This document shows positions 48,461 through 57,959 of a stretch of 64,000 bases of DNA, piece after piece. The notes beneath the pieces were generated by a model. The model searched no databases. It had not been told where the DNA came from and saw only the letters and a program-made list of their open reading frames with translations. How positions within the stretch are numbered: position 1 is the first letter of the stretch; every line of letters starts with the position of its first letter. The translations under genes and the position numbers were made by a program. The DNA comes from Symbiodinium sp. CCMP2592 (Eukaryota > Sar > Dinophyceae > Suessiales > Symbiodiniaceae). Location of the stretch: the NCBI GenBank assembly GCA_905221615.1, contig CAJNDT010006142.1, forward strand, positions 62,001 through 126,000, given 5' to 3'.

Positions 48461-50806
48461 TTGGCCATTTTGGCCCACCGGCCTCCCCGACGGAAGGCTC
48501 CTCCACCACGGTCCCCCTCACAGCGGACACCCTCCCCCCCTCCCTCCCCTCTCCGCCCAACCCCACTCCCCCCTCACAGCCTCAGCCGAGCAGCGGCCGC
48601 GGCTCTTGGGAAGAGGCCGGGGGTGTCCTTGATCACCTCCCCACGGCTCACACCTTGCATCCTGGACATCGTTGCCACCGACGGTCGTTTCCTCTCCTTC
48701 AAGATAGACACGGCCGAAGCCCCTCTCACAGTTCAGGTGGTGTACGCTCCTCACAACCAACGAGAGCAGCCAGTCCGTGACTCCTTCTGGCAGTCACTAG
48801 GAGACATCCTTCACAGCCACCCCGCCAGCGAACCCCTTCTACTAGTAGGCGACTTCAATGCGCAGCTGCTCGACGAACTTTCGTCCAATCGCGGCAGTGT
48901 CGGGCCACACGCCCACTTTGGAGCGAATGTGGCAGATGAGACCTTAGCCTCACAGGCAGGCGAGGATGACTCTCTTTCCAACCACGCGCAGCTGTTCGAG
49001 ATGTCGGTCAGTCACGACCTGTGCTTCCCTCAGACGTGGATGGACAAAGCCGAGAAACACCGGATGACACACCAGCGTCCGAACGGTGATCTGGTTCAGC
49101 TGGACCACGCCATTACCAAGTTCGCCTGGAAGAATATGGTCACTGACGTGCACACCCTCCCGAACGCTGCCCTCAACAGCAACCACTTTCTCACCAGAGT
49201 CACGCTCTCCTTACACACAGCTTGCCACAAGAGAGCAACTCCCACCCCCAAGCCGACCAGACGCCCAGACGCTGAGTCCATACTCTCTTTCAACAAACAC
49301 TTCACGGAAACCCTTCAGCAACAGCCAGCCTTCGAGGAGCCTGCCCCACCCGAGGCCGAAGCGGAGGACGCCTCCCCCCAGCCTTCACAGTTGAATACCG
49401 AACAGCAGAGGCTGGACCAGCAATGGCAATCGATCAAGGACTCCATTTTGCAGTCCATGGAGAAGCACATCCCCACACAGGACAGCAAACCTAAGCACCC
49501 TTGGATTAGCCAGCAGACGTGGGAGCTCATAGAACAACGCACAGCCGCTCGCCAGAGCCAGGACTCGGACACTGAGCGCGCATTACATAAGACCATCCGC
49601 TCACAGGCCCGCAAGGACAAGCAGCAGTGGCTCAAGGACCGCCTTCAGGAGAGCGAAGAGACAATGGACGCTCGGGATAAGTGGCGTTGGATAAAGCGCA
49701 TCCGCTCGGACTACAGGCCCCGCACAGTCACCTTGCACGACTCCAACGGCAAGCCTACCAGCTACAGCAAGCAGGCCGACACCTTTGCAAAACACCTGTC
49801 AGAAGTTCAGTGGGCCCCACCAACCACGGACTACACAGGTCCCACCCACCCACTCACAGACGCAAGTCCAGTCAACATGGAACCCATCACGATGGAGGAG
49901 CTCAACGCCACCCTCAAAGGCATGGCCTCACACAAAGCTCCAGGCCCTGACCAAATTCCAGCAGAGGCTTTAAAGTGGCTCACCCCAGCCAATCGGCAGC
50001 CGCTACTTGACCTCTTCAACGACGCACTGCTCACAGGTCTAGTACCGGAAGAATGGTCAACAGCCGTCGTGGCCGAGATTCACAAGCGCGGCACAATGGC
50101 GGACCCCAACAATTACCGCCCCATCGCCCTCCTCAGCACCTCCTACAAGCTCTTCGCCAGACTTCTCCAGAAACGCCTGGAGCAGGCGATAGACCACAAG
50201 CTGCGACCCACACAGTATGGGTTCAGAGCCACCAGATCGACCTCACAGGCGATTCATGTGGCACGGAGGCTTCTTGAGCGAGCCGAACGCTGCGGCTCAA
50301 CCCTGTACGTGCAGCTTCTTGACTGGAGCCAGGCATTTGACAAAGTACACCCGCAAGCAGTCACGGTGGCACTCGAACGCCACGGGGTGACGCCGTCGTT
50401 TGTCAATCTGATTGGCTCGATCTACAACAACCCCTCCTTCACAGTCAAAGCTGCAGGACAACAGAGCCAGCAGTCCCTTGCAAGCTCGGGCATTCGCCAA
50501 GGCTGCCCGCTTTCCCCCTACCTTTTCCTGGTGGTTCACAGCATGATCATGGCGGATGTCGACGTGGAGCTACAGAAGCACGGCCAGATGCTCCCGTGGC
50601 TTTTCAGCCAGAACCAACCTTTCTACGACCTTGCTTACGCAGACGACATGGCCGTCTTCACAGGTACTGCTGAAAGGGGCCAGCAGATTCTGCACAAGAT
50701 TCAAGAAGTTGCTGGCTACAGCAACCTCTCGTTGAACCTTAAAAAGTGCGAATTGCTGCGCTCACAGCTGGCCGGCCGTCAATCACATACACTTCCTCAC
50801 AGGTGA
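48461..50806 (+). CDS. LINE ORF2: endonuclease and reverse transcriptase
   Basis: 781 codons. The APE-type endonuclease is partly visible (VQVVYAPHN; LLLVGDFNAQL; LDHAITKFAW; SNHFLTRV, with SNH in place of SDH). RT: KAPGPDQIPAEALKWL, NNYRPIALLSTSYK, motif A QLLDWSQAFDKVH, motif B GIRQGCPLSPYLF, motif C LAYADDMAVFT. All catalytic RT residues are present. The endonuclease N-terminus is not evident and the 47783-48460 stretch is Pro/Ser-rich in every frame, so ORF2 may start upstream in a damaged region. The frame ends at 50806 by an indel just before the thumb. Confidence 0.85.
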   Translation: MAILAHRPPRRKAPPPRSPSQRTPSPPPSPLRPTPLPPHSLSRAAAAALGKRPGVSLITSPRLTPCILDIVATDGRFLSFKIDTAEAPLTVQVVYAPHNQREQPVRDSFWQSLGDILHSHPASEPLLLVGDFNAQLLDELSSNRGSVGPHAHFGANVADETLASQAGEDDSLSNHAQLFEMSVSHDLCFPQTWMDKAEKHRMTHQRPNGDLVQLDHAITKFAWKNMVTDVHTLPNAALNSNHFLTRVTLSLHTACHKRATPTPKPTRRPDAESILSFNKHFTETLQQQPAFEEPAPPEAEAEDASPQPSQLNTEQQRLDQQWQSIKDSILQSMEKHIPTQDSKPKHPWISQQTWELIEQRTAARQSQDSDTERALHKTIRSQARKDKQQWLKDRLQESEETMDARDKWRWIKRIRSDYRPRTVTLHDSNGKPTSYSKQADTFAKHLSEVQWAPPTTDYTGPTHPLTDASPVNMEPITMEELNATLKGMASHKAPGPDQIPAEALKWLTPANRQPLLDLFNDALLTGLVPEEWSTAVVAEIHKRGTMADPNNYRPIALLSTSYKLFARLLQKRLEQAIDHKLRPTQYGFRATRSTSQAIHVARRLLERAERCGSTLYVQLLDWSQAFDKVHPQAVTVALERHGVTPSFVNLIGSIYNNPSFTVKAAGQQSQQSLASSGIRQGCPLSPYLFLVVHSMIMADVDVELQKHGQMLPWLFSQNQPFYDLAYADDMAVFTGTAERGQQILHKIQEVAGYSNLSLNLKKCELLRSQLAGRQSHTLPHR

Positions 50807-50810
50807 ACCA

Positions 50811-51551
50811 ATGAAGGAAGTCACGCAGGCCAAGTATCTCGGAGTGGTGCTCAGCCAGGACTCGTCCAGCAAGGCGGATATCACCGCAAGACTGGGGAAA
50901 GCCCGGAAGCACTTCAGCACACTGCACGCCTTCTGGAGACACACAGGCTTGAGTGTAGCGTGGAAGTTGCGCATCTACAACGCGGTCTTCATTCCCATGA
51001 TCGCCTATGGCATGGAGTCCGCCGCGCTCACCACAGCAGACCTCCACAGGATTGAGGCCTTCCACTCACAGTCACTCCGCAAGATCCAAAGGATCAAAGC
51101 CACCTACTACACCAAGGTTCTCACAGACAACCCCCACGCACAGACCATCCGCAACGAAGGCGTCAGAGCCCTTGCCGACCAGCCCCCCCTCACACACCAC
51201 ATCCACAGGGCACAACTAAAGTTGTTTGGTCACGTTTTGAGAGCAACTCCGAGCAACCTGGAGCGAAACTGTGTTTTTACGAAGGCGTTTGTATATAGAG
51301 GGGGTACAGTACAGGCAGGCATACGGCCGGGACGTCGTAGACTTCACTGGGCCGAGCAGTGTGCCGAACTAGCATGGCACTGGCTCTCACATACCCAACA
51401 TGCCATGACCTCCCTATCCCCTAGTTTTCCTTTTGCCTTCCTTTTGCTTCACAGGCTGGCTGTTAACCGTCCGGCTTGGTCTCAGTTAGTGGGGCTGCCA
51501 ACGTGCAAGAAGCTCCTCAGGTCTAGCGCTTTCTTCTCCTACTCACAGTGA
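50811..51551 (+). CDS. LINE ORF2 C-terminal part (frameshifted thumb)
   Basis: Continues ORF2 in another frame. EVTQAKYLGVVLSQDSSS is the typical post-RT box (YLGxxxS). A helical region (LRIYNAVFIPMIAYGMES) and the C-terminal domain with LFGHVLRATP follow. The frame is open before the ATG at 50811 as well (HFLTGEP), so the shift lies between about 50760 and 50795. The stop at 51549 leaves a 43-base 3' end before the duplication. Confidence 0.8.
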   Translation: MKEVTQAKYLGVVLSQDSSSKADITARLGKARKHFSTLHAFWRHTGLSVAWKLRIYNAVFIPMIAYGMESAALTTADLHRIEAFHSQSLRKIQRIKATYYTKVLTDNPHAQTIRNEGVRALADQPPLTHHIHRAQLKLFGHVLRATPSNLERNCVFTKAFVYRGGTVQAGIRPGRRRLHWAEQCAELAWHWLSHTQHAMTSLSPSFPFAFLLLHRLAVNRPAWSQLVGLPTCKKLLRSSAFFSYSQ

Positions 51552-51594
51552 GTACGCTGACTTGTGTCTGCTTTGCATAGGGCCGCCCAAAAAA

Positions 51595-52003
51595 ACGACG
51601 TTGAAGTGTTAGCAGAAGCTACAGGAACACCGTGGAATTACGTACAAGTTGGTAGGAAGGAAATCCACGAAGAGATTGCCGCCACACAGCGGAATTGAAG
51701 TAGCAATTGGTGACAAGCCAGAACTTGTTCCAAGGAAAGAGAGAAGTCAAGAGCAAGAAGATGAGCTGAAAGATTATAGCCCAAGTCAAGTAGCGGGATC
51801 AGATCCGCCAAGCGACGATGATGAACAAGACAAAGACGAAGATCCAGGTGAAGGACATGTTGGATCATCAAGCAGTAGCACAAGCAGTCGAGGAAAAGGA
51901 GTCACAAGAAGAAGGAGCGAGAGAAGTGATGAATCTGAAGAGATGATACCAGGAGAGAATCCTCCGCCAGCCTCGCCCAAGAGGAACCTTGAAACAGGCG
52001 AGC
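51595..52003 (+). pseudogene. Copia integrase C-terminal tail, 5' part
   Basis: The integrase frame continues as DVEVLAEATGTPWNYVQVGR, then shifts near 51650 into RKSTKRLPPHSGIEVAIGDK and an acidic Asp/Glu/Ser-rich linker to NLETGE at 52003. There it is interrupted by the small insert and continues at 52574. Confidence 0.75.
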
Positions 52004-52573
52004 TCGTGCAGCTTTTGGCTCACAAGCCCAGGTTTAGGGGTCACTTCAGAAGGCTACCTTGCACAACCACTCCTCTGTGGTGACCAAGTGCGCGACTTGG
52101 AACCTGTAAAGTCTGGATGCTCACACCCCTCCCCTTGGACGGTGAGCTCTCCAAATACACCGGGAGATACTGGTGAACACAGAGCCACAGGAACTGGTAA
52201 CTACCAGTTACCGCTTCCTGGGGTGCCCAGGATACCAGTCTGAGGAACCCAGCACTGGTGAGATGGGCCAAAGGGCTCTAGGACCACTGGTGAAGACCAG
52301 TCCTGGTGTAACCAGGTTCCAGGTAGTCTAAACAACCAGCAAGCCTGGTGGTAGCTGGTGCCACCAGGACACTGGCAAAGGGGAAAACCCCTCCCTACGT
52401 ACAGTAGGTTCCGACGCGTTTCACCCGCCGAAGGCAGCGACCGTCCGCCCACCAGCAAGAAACAGGCGAGCTTGGCTCAGGGAGGCCTCCCGGGTTTGCT
52501 GGACTGCCACTGTGCAGTCCCCGGCCCTTCAGACTTGCCGTTTCGGCGGCCGCGACTCAGAGCGCTCGAGGAA
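52004..52573 (+). mobile_element. Small insert (0.57 kb) with 13-bp duplications
   Basis: GAAACAGGCGAGC occurs at 51991-52003, again inside at 52459-52471, and at 52574-52586. The copia reading frame is continuous if 52004-52586 is removed. The insert has no ORF of interest and is rich in short inverted repeats (GGTAACTACCAGTTACC; CCTGGTGGTAGCTGGTGCC). Its first 23 bases resemble the dinoflagellate spliced leader, with an exact TTTTGGCTCA at 52013-52022. It could be a SINE or a retroposed structured RNA. The internal duplicate suggests two events. Confidence 0.7.
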
Positions 52574-52981
52574 GAAACAGGCGAGCAGCCAGAGGCGGTT
52601 AGGCAGAGAATTGATGAGGGAACGACGGAAACTGAAGAGAAACCAGAAAAGTTTGTTGCCGTCAGTGAACCATCAAACACAGTGAGAAGAGTGGTTGAAG
52701 CAAGAAGTGTGAAGAAGATAGAACCATTCCTGAGGAAGGAACTTCCACAGTATCATGATGATGAAGAAGTTGAGTTGGAAGAGTTTGAAGAAGTGGAAGC
52801 TGAGTTTGAAGAAGAAGAATGGCAAGAATCTGATGGAGAAGAAGAAATACCAGAAGACATGCCAACATGGTCAAATGACTTTGAAAGCGGACCACCAAAG
52901 TTATCTGATGAAGAAATGGAAAAGGTTGAAGGTGTGTCCAAGAAGCATGAGTTAGAAAGGCTGGAAAAAGGACAGTGTTGA
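52574..52981 (+). pseudogene. Copia linker, 3' part
   Basis: Resumes as ETGEQPEAVRQRIDEGT and continues with a Glu/Asp-rich stretch (EEVELEEFEEVEAEFEEEEW) and IPEDMPTWSNDF up to a frameshift stop at 52981, just before the RT frame at 52975. This is the variable linker between integrase and RT. Confidence 0.7.
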
Positions 52982-54464
52982 ACAAGTTGCCAAAGGGAGC
53001 AGACATCTCAAAGTACAAGTTCTTATCGACGAAGATAGTGTATGACTGGAGACACAGAGAAAAGGAGTGGAGAAGAAGAGGACGACTGGTAGCACGAGAG
53101 TTCAAATGGTTAGGTGGTACTGACATTGCAAGTTTGTTTTCGCCAACCGGTGTAGCAAGCACGGTGAAGCTACTATCAGCCCTATTTGCGTCTTCAGAAG
53201 GATATACACTTGGAAGTATCGATGTTGGAGATGCTTATTTGATGGTGGAACAAGAAGAACCAACAGTGGTTGAAGTCGATGGAGAATATTATGAACTGGG
53301 ACCCTGGGATATACACTCCCCGGTCAGCGTATCGGGAGTGCAGCTTGGTTTAACAAGTTGAAAGGTTACCTGGAAGAGTACGGGCTAACAAGTGACAGCG
53401 GGCTCCCGGCACTATTCTCAAGGATGCCAGATGAAGAAGGATTCGGAGTATTCGTTTTGAGTCATGTAGATGACATGGAACTGTATGCATCAAGAGAAGA
53501 GTTCAAGAAGCTGGTTGAATTCCTGAGAAGCAAAGGATTGAAGATCAAAGTTGAAGGACCATTGGATGAAAAGGAAGGATCGATGAGTTTCCTGAAGAGA
53601 AGTTTCAAGTCTACGAACGATGGAGACGTGGAGATCACGATGAACTCAAAGTATGTTGAAGGACTGGTAGAAGTGCTGAAGCTTGAAGGAGCATATCCGA
53701 AGAAACTACCGTGTCCAGCAGACAATGGAAGAGCATTTCAAGCAAAGGAAGGTGGAATGGAACCGCTGAGCGCGGAAGACCACCACACGTACAGAAAAGG
53801 AGTAGGGATATTACTGTATCTAGCGCCCGAGAGGCCAGATATCATGTATGTCCTGAAAAAGCTGTCAACAAAGCTAGCATCACCCGTTGAAGCAGATATG
53901 GAATTGCTAAGGTACGTTGGAAAGTATCTGAAAGGAACACCTGAACTTACGTTGGTACATCAGGGAAGCTATCCTGGAAAGAGTTTCCTGGAAGTGAAAA
54001 ACAGAAGAAGCGAAGTCGGAAAGATTGAAAGAGACAACTACAAAGTGCCAGCATTGATAGAGGTGATAAGCGACAGTGATTGGGCAGCTGATCGAGAATC
54101 AAGACAAAGTGTATCGTGTGGAGTGATAATGGTCAATGGAAATCTGGTGCATTTCCAAAGCAAAAGACAAAAGAGTGTAGCATTAAGTTCCTGCGAAGCC
54201 GAGACAATCGCAGCAACATCAATATTGTCTGAAGGTGTATTCCTGAAGGGGTTACTGACAAGAATCCTAGGAGTGGAACCAAGACTGATGTTATATAGTG
54301 ATTCGTCAAGCTCACGGCAGTTGATCGCCAGAAAAGGTTTAGGCAAGGCACGTCATTTAGAGGTGGACCTGCTATGGATCCAAAGAATTCCAAAGTTGAT
54401 TATAAAGGCGATAGCAGGAAAAGACAATCCGTCAGACCTAGGCACAAAAATCGTTGACACGTGA
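52975..54464 (+). CDS. Copia reverse transcriptase and RNase H
   Basis: Frame 52975-53361: STKIVYDWRHREKEW, RGRLVAREFKW and motif A GSIDVGDAYLMV. An 8-base insertion (ACCCTGGG) near 53302 shifts the frame; from about 53300 the protein continues in the frame of 53358. VFVLSHVDDMELY is the catalytic YxDD-type box (HVDD). RNase H follows: VISDSDWAADRESRQSVSCG (Asp), VALSSCEAET (Glu), MLYSDSSSSRQLI (Asp) and a final KDNPSDLGTK. All catalytic residues are present. Without the 8-base insertion the pair would be one continuous enzyme. Confidence 0.85.
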
Positions 54465-54554
54465 GAAGATAAGGAAATACATGCTGAGCTTAGGATACAC
54501 AGGTGAATATTTGACACAAGATGTGCAAGAAGTCCAAGAAGAAGTTGAAGAAGT

Positions 54555-56177
54555 GTGACAAGACTCGATGAAAAGGTGATTACAAGAACTATCCAGACCG
54601 TCACGACAGCTGTGTTGTTATCGTTGGCTGAAGCAAGAAAAGTCGGTGAAGAAGAAAATGGACAAGGACTGGGAAGAGCAAGCGCAGTGATGTGCATGAT
54701 TGCAGCATGGTTGTACATATGCATTACCTGTGCCGTTTTGCTCAGGAGTTTCAAGCAGAACCTCTTTGGAAGAGGTAGGAAAAAGAGAAAAGGATTGAAA
54801 GAAGAGAAAGCCGAAGGAATGGCTGATGATGAAGCTTTGAAGGTCGTTATCGATGACAAGTGCAAGAGCATCGAAGCGGTGACGTATGTGGAACGTCTTT
54901 TGAAGCAAGAGCGAAAGGAAAGGCCCTCAGTGGAGGAAGTTTGGAAGCTTGTGGAAAAGTTGAACGAGAAGAGAGAAGACAAAGCCACAAGTGAAAACCC
55001 AGACAAAGAGGAGAAGAACCCAAAGAAGAAAGAAGAAGGTGAAGCTGCGCCCGATCCAGAATCCGATGAAGAAAATGAGGAGCAAGGAGAAAGTGAAACA
55101 GTAGAAGATGATGAAAATGAAAAGGCGAAGAAGGACAAGAAAAGTAAAAAGGACGAAGTCGTGGAGAGTCTCAAGAAGACAGCCGAAGAGCTGATGAAGG
55201 AGAAAGATGAAGCCCTAGCGTCAGGGAAGATCGTCTTATCGGAAGAAAGCAGGGCAGAAATCCTCGCTCAAGGCAAAGTTATGGACCAGCGTTTGGAAGA
55301 GCTTAAGAAGGCAAGAGAACAAGCTACGGAAAGGAGACGAAGCATAGTATCAGCGGCGAACCAAGTCGCAAGTGAAGCAGAAGTGGAGAAGGAAGAGAAG
55401 AAAGACGAGAAGGAAGAGATCAAGGAGGACAAGCCAGACCCAGAAAAGGAAGTGGTTGAGTCCTCAGGTGAAGAGGATAAGCGAGAAGAAAGAGCAAGGA
55501 AGGCTTTGAAGGCCGAGTTCAATGTGGATGAAATGGGAATTTGGCAGACTCTATCAGAGAATGTCAATCTGCGAAGCATCCAAAGGAACCTGCCAAGTGA
55601 AGACCTCGAACGCGAATTCGTCAAGTGGTCTGAGATTCTCCGTAAGCCAGTCGGAAAATTGCCGAAGGGCTTTGGAATCAAGACAAGCGAATTGCTTGCC
55701 AAGCTCGATGGAGAAGTTGGTGAGTTTGGTGGAAGCATATCGATCTTGATGGAAGATGAAGCAAATGCAGACAAGGAGTTCAAGAAAGCTCAAAAGGACC
55801 TGGACAAGTTTGCCAAGGAGTTGAAGAAAGAGATGGAAGACCGATTGGAGGAAAAGGCGAAAGTTGTCAGAGAAAAGGAAGAAGATGTTGCGAGTGCACG
55901 TGCTGAAGTTGAAAGAGCATCGATTGCAAGAGAAGCACTGCAAGCATTTGGTGAAATGGTTCAAACAGCTGAAAAGTTGTTGAAGACTGTGAGTGAAGAA
56001 TTCGATTTGGACCTATACAAGCAACCGGAAGACCAGCAAGCGAAAGAAAGGGCAGCATTGGCCCAACTGATGGCGAACCTTAAGCGGAAGAGAGAAGGAG
56101 GTCAGAGTTCAAACCCCGCGACGCCATCGGTACCTTCGGTCAACACCGATGAAACCTCGACCGAAGAAGTTGCCTGA
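54555..56177 (+). CDS. Extra copia ORF: membrane helix and long charged coiled coil
   Basis: 540 residues, uninterrupted, after RNase H. A single hydrophobic segment at about residues 43-63 (VMCMIAAWLYICITCAVLL) is followed by a basic stop-transfer KRGRKKRK-like patch. Then come some 400 residues of Glu/Lys-rich predicted coiled coil (EESRAEILAQGKVMDQRLEE; DKFAKELKKEMEDRLEEKAK). The start of the annotated frame at 54555 gives the whole membrane segment. Copia elements with an env-like ORF in this position are known in plants (Sireviruses); similarity to those is not shown here. Membrane anchoring with a stalk-like coiled coil is inference. Confidence 0.6.
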   Translation: MTRLDEKVITRTIQTVTTAVLLSLAEARKVGEEENGQGLGRASAVMCMIAAWLYICITCAVLLRSFKQNLFGRGRKKRKGLKEEKAEGMADDEALKVVIDDKCKSIEAVTYVERLLKQERKERPSVEEVWKLVEKLNEKREDKATSENPDKEEKNPKKKEEGEAAPDPESDEENEEQGESETVEDDENEKAKKDKKSKKDEVVESLKKTAEELMKEKDEALASGKIVLSEESRAEILAQGKVMDQRLEELKKAREQATERRRSIVSAANQVASEAEVEKEEKKDEKEEIKEDKPDPEKEVVESSGEEDKREERARKALKAEFNVDEMGIWQTLSENVNLRSIQRNLPSEDLEREFVKWSEILRKPVGKLPKGFGIKTSELLAKLDGEVGEFGGSISILMEDEANADKEFKKAQKDLDKFAKELKKEMEDRLEEKAKVVREKEEDVASARAEVERASIAREALQAFGEMVQTAEKLLKTVSEEFDLDLYKQPEDQQAKERAALAQLMANLKRKREGGQSSNPATPSVPSVNTDETSTEEVA

Positions 56178-56949
56178 ACAGTTCAAGAAGAGCAGCAGAG
56201 AAGATGAAGAGCTCAAAGCTGCAGACACACTGCAAAAGCAGTTAGCGTTGAAGGAGAAGTTGAAGGAGAAGCTGAAGGATATTCCCTTGGAGGAGATAGA
56301 AAAGGAAAAGAAGGTGGATATCGGGCAGATGAAGCCGAATGAACCTGAAGGAGAGCCGCCAGCTGAAAAGCTGAAGAGTGTAAATGAAAAGTGGCTCAAG
56401 TATGGAGGAAGACAGCTTACCTGTTTTTACTGTAAGCGGAATGATGGTCACAAAGCACCAGAGTGCAAAGAGATGTTCAAGGCCATCGACCGATATTGCC
56501 CGGATGCGTGGAAGCCAAGGAAAGATGACGAAGCAAGAAAGATCTTTTGCAAGTATTGTTGGATCGTTAATACCTATTGCAGAAACAAAGAACCCCCATT
56601 CAAAGGTTGGGGAAAGCACAGTCCAGACATTTGTTTTTTCCGAAGCGAAGCTGAAGCTTACATCCGAAGTGAACCCAGCAAATTTGCTGATGAACTCCAA
56701 GAGATGAAGGAAGCTGAAAAGGCAAGTGGTTACCCGCCACAGAACAGTTGGGGAGAAGAAAAGATGAAGCCGAGTAAGGCAACAGCTGAAAAGAAAAAGG
56801 ATGAAGAGAAGGATGAACAGAAGAAGAAGAAGGCTGATAAGGCCAAAGACAGCAAGGACAAAGACACCAAGAAGAAGAGGAAGCGTGATTCCAGCTTCGA
56901 GCAAGAGGAAGCTGTGAAGAAGATGAAGGACCAAGAGGATTTACACTAG
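56149..56949 (+). CDS. Extra copia ORF: charged protein with zinc-knuckle-like motifs
   Basis: 266 residues, overlapping the previous ORF by 29 bases in another frame. CFYCKRNDGHKAPEC at about residues 90-105 resembles a CCHC knuckle (CxxCx5HxxxxC). A second Cys group follows (FCKYCWIVNTYC, then DICFF). The C-terminus is Lys/Glu/Asp-rich with KKKRKR. A nucleic-acid-binding role is inferred. Both extra ORFs are open over more than 800 codons together, which implies selection on them. Confidence 0.6.
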   Translation: MKPRPKKLPEQFKKSSREDEELKAADTLQKQLALKEKLKEKLKDIPLEEIEKEKKVDIGQMKPNEPEGEPPAEKLKSVNEKWLKYGGRQLTCFYCKRNDGHKAPECKEMFKAIDRYCPDAWKPRKDDEARKIFCKYCWIVNTYCRNKEPPFKGWGKHSPDICFFRSEAEAYIRSEPSKFADELQEMKEAEKASGYPPQNSWGEEKMKPSKATAEKKKDEEKDEQKKKKADKAKDSKDKDTKKKRKRDSSFEQEEAVKKMKDQEDLH

Positions 56950-57959
56950 ACATCCTCGGTTTAAAGGACCAAGTTGAGTGAGGGCGATAAAAAGGCCCAA
57001 GCCAAACACCGTAAAGGCAGGTGTATAAACAACGCCGATGCATGTTTTTCACAATCCATGCAAGAAGGGGCAGTAAGCCTATCCTTGTATGTGAAAAAGG
57101 GAAGCTATGCTGTAAGTGGATTCCAAGAAAAGAACGGAATTTCACGGAAAGGCGTCCAACGCCATCAACAGCAAAAGCTGAAGTCCCACGACAAAGCACA
57201 ACGATCGTGTTTAAAGAAAAGCCTTCTGTACGGGGCTTATAAGGCCAAAGTTCTTTTGCAAAGACTCTGAAAAGAGCTATGCCGAACAAACCACTTCGTG
57301 TACCGCGAGATGGAAAAGAGTGAGAGCGCCTGAGTTTGTAGTTGGCAGGTGCGATTGTTGTAAAACAATGGTCAGTTTAACAGTTTTCCGTTTACAGGAC
57401 TAGAATCCAACGACATCCACAACAAGCACACAAGGAAGAAGAAGGAAGAAGTCAAAGACGGTTTAAACTGCTCAAAAGATGAAGCGTGCGAGAAGTGAAG
57501 AAAGCTCACAGGAGCGTGCGAAAACCGTGGTGGATGTAGGAAAAGTTTCACAATGATCGCATTACACGACAAAGCTGTGTATGCGATGAGGGCGTAACAG
57601 ATAGTTAAATAGTTCAATTTTCCCTTACGTACAGAAACATACAGGAATCCAGTGTTTCACCGCAGGTCAAACCAAGGCTCAAGCACGGCCCAACAGTGGA
57701 GCTTAGACTGGAAAAGAATCTGAAGCTCGTGCCGTGATTATAAGAAGTATACTGGTATAAGGGTTTAGACTTTCACATGTCCTCACCAGAGTGCCGAAGT
57801 TTGCTGTGTCGGACCTTTGGCTACCGCAGCAGCCGGCATCACTGTGCAGTGTTTTGTGTGCACTAGTTGTACAGTTGCTAGTGCCTCGAACAAGGTGTGC
57901 GGACGACAAGACACGTAGCATGATTCTAGTGTGCTGCGCGAGACCTCAATAAGCAAAAA
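56950..57959. other. Copia 3' region, possible LTR
   Basis: Short ORFs up to about 57290, then no ORF. It ends at the 16-bp duplication at 57960. It might contain a 3' LTR and untranslated region, but no second copy exists in the window to confirm an LTR. Confidence 0.4.

Larger units (their letters stand above)
45952..51594 (+). mobile_element. Full-length LINE inserted in the copia integrase
   Basis: Flanked by ACGACGTTGAAGT (45939-45951 and 51595-51607), a 13-bp target-site duplication. The right end has a short A run (AAAAA, 51590-51594). ORF1 and an endonuclease-RT ORF2 are both present, and the copia protein is continuous when the LINE is removed. A 55-base leader precedes ORF1. The element carries dense TCACAG words on the + strand, limited to these boundaries. 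Confidence 0.9.
42379..57959 (+). mobile_element. Copia-type LTR retroelement with two extra 3' ORFs, nested insertions
   Basis: Gag (UBN2-like, GK-rich, CCHC), protease, integrase, RT and RNase H occur in copia order (integrase before RT), followed by two extra ORFs. A 5.6-kb LINE lies inside the integrase C-terminal region and a 0.57-kb insert between integrase and RT. No 5' LTR is visible; Gag starts right after the LINE end. The 3' 1 kb (56950-57959) may hold the 3' LTR, but it has no partner. Confidence 0.8.

Noticed and set aside
48460-48482. TTGGCCATTTTGGCCCA as a relict spliced leader
   Set aside because: It lies inside the LINE ORF2 region with no boundary nearby, and the match is limited to the GCCATTTTGG core.
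54353-55174. Long minus-strand Ser/Phe-rich ORF (273 aa)
   Set aside because: It is the antisense shadow of the Glu/Lys-rich coiled-coil ORF on the + strand; Ser/Phe richness is what GAA/AAG codons give in reverse.
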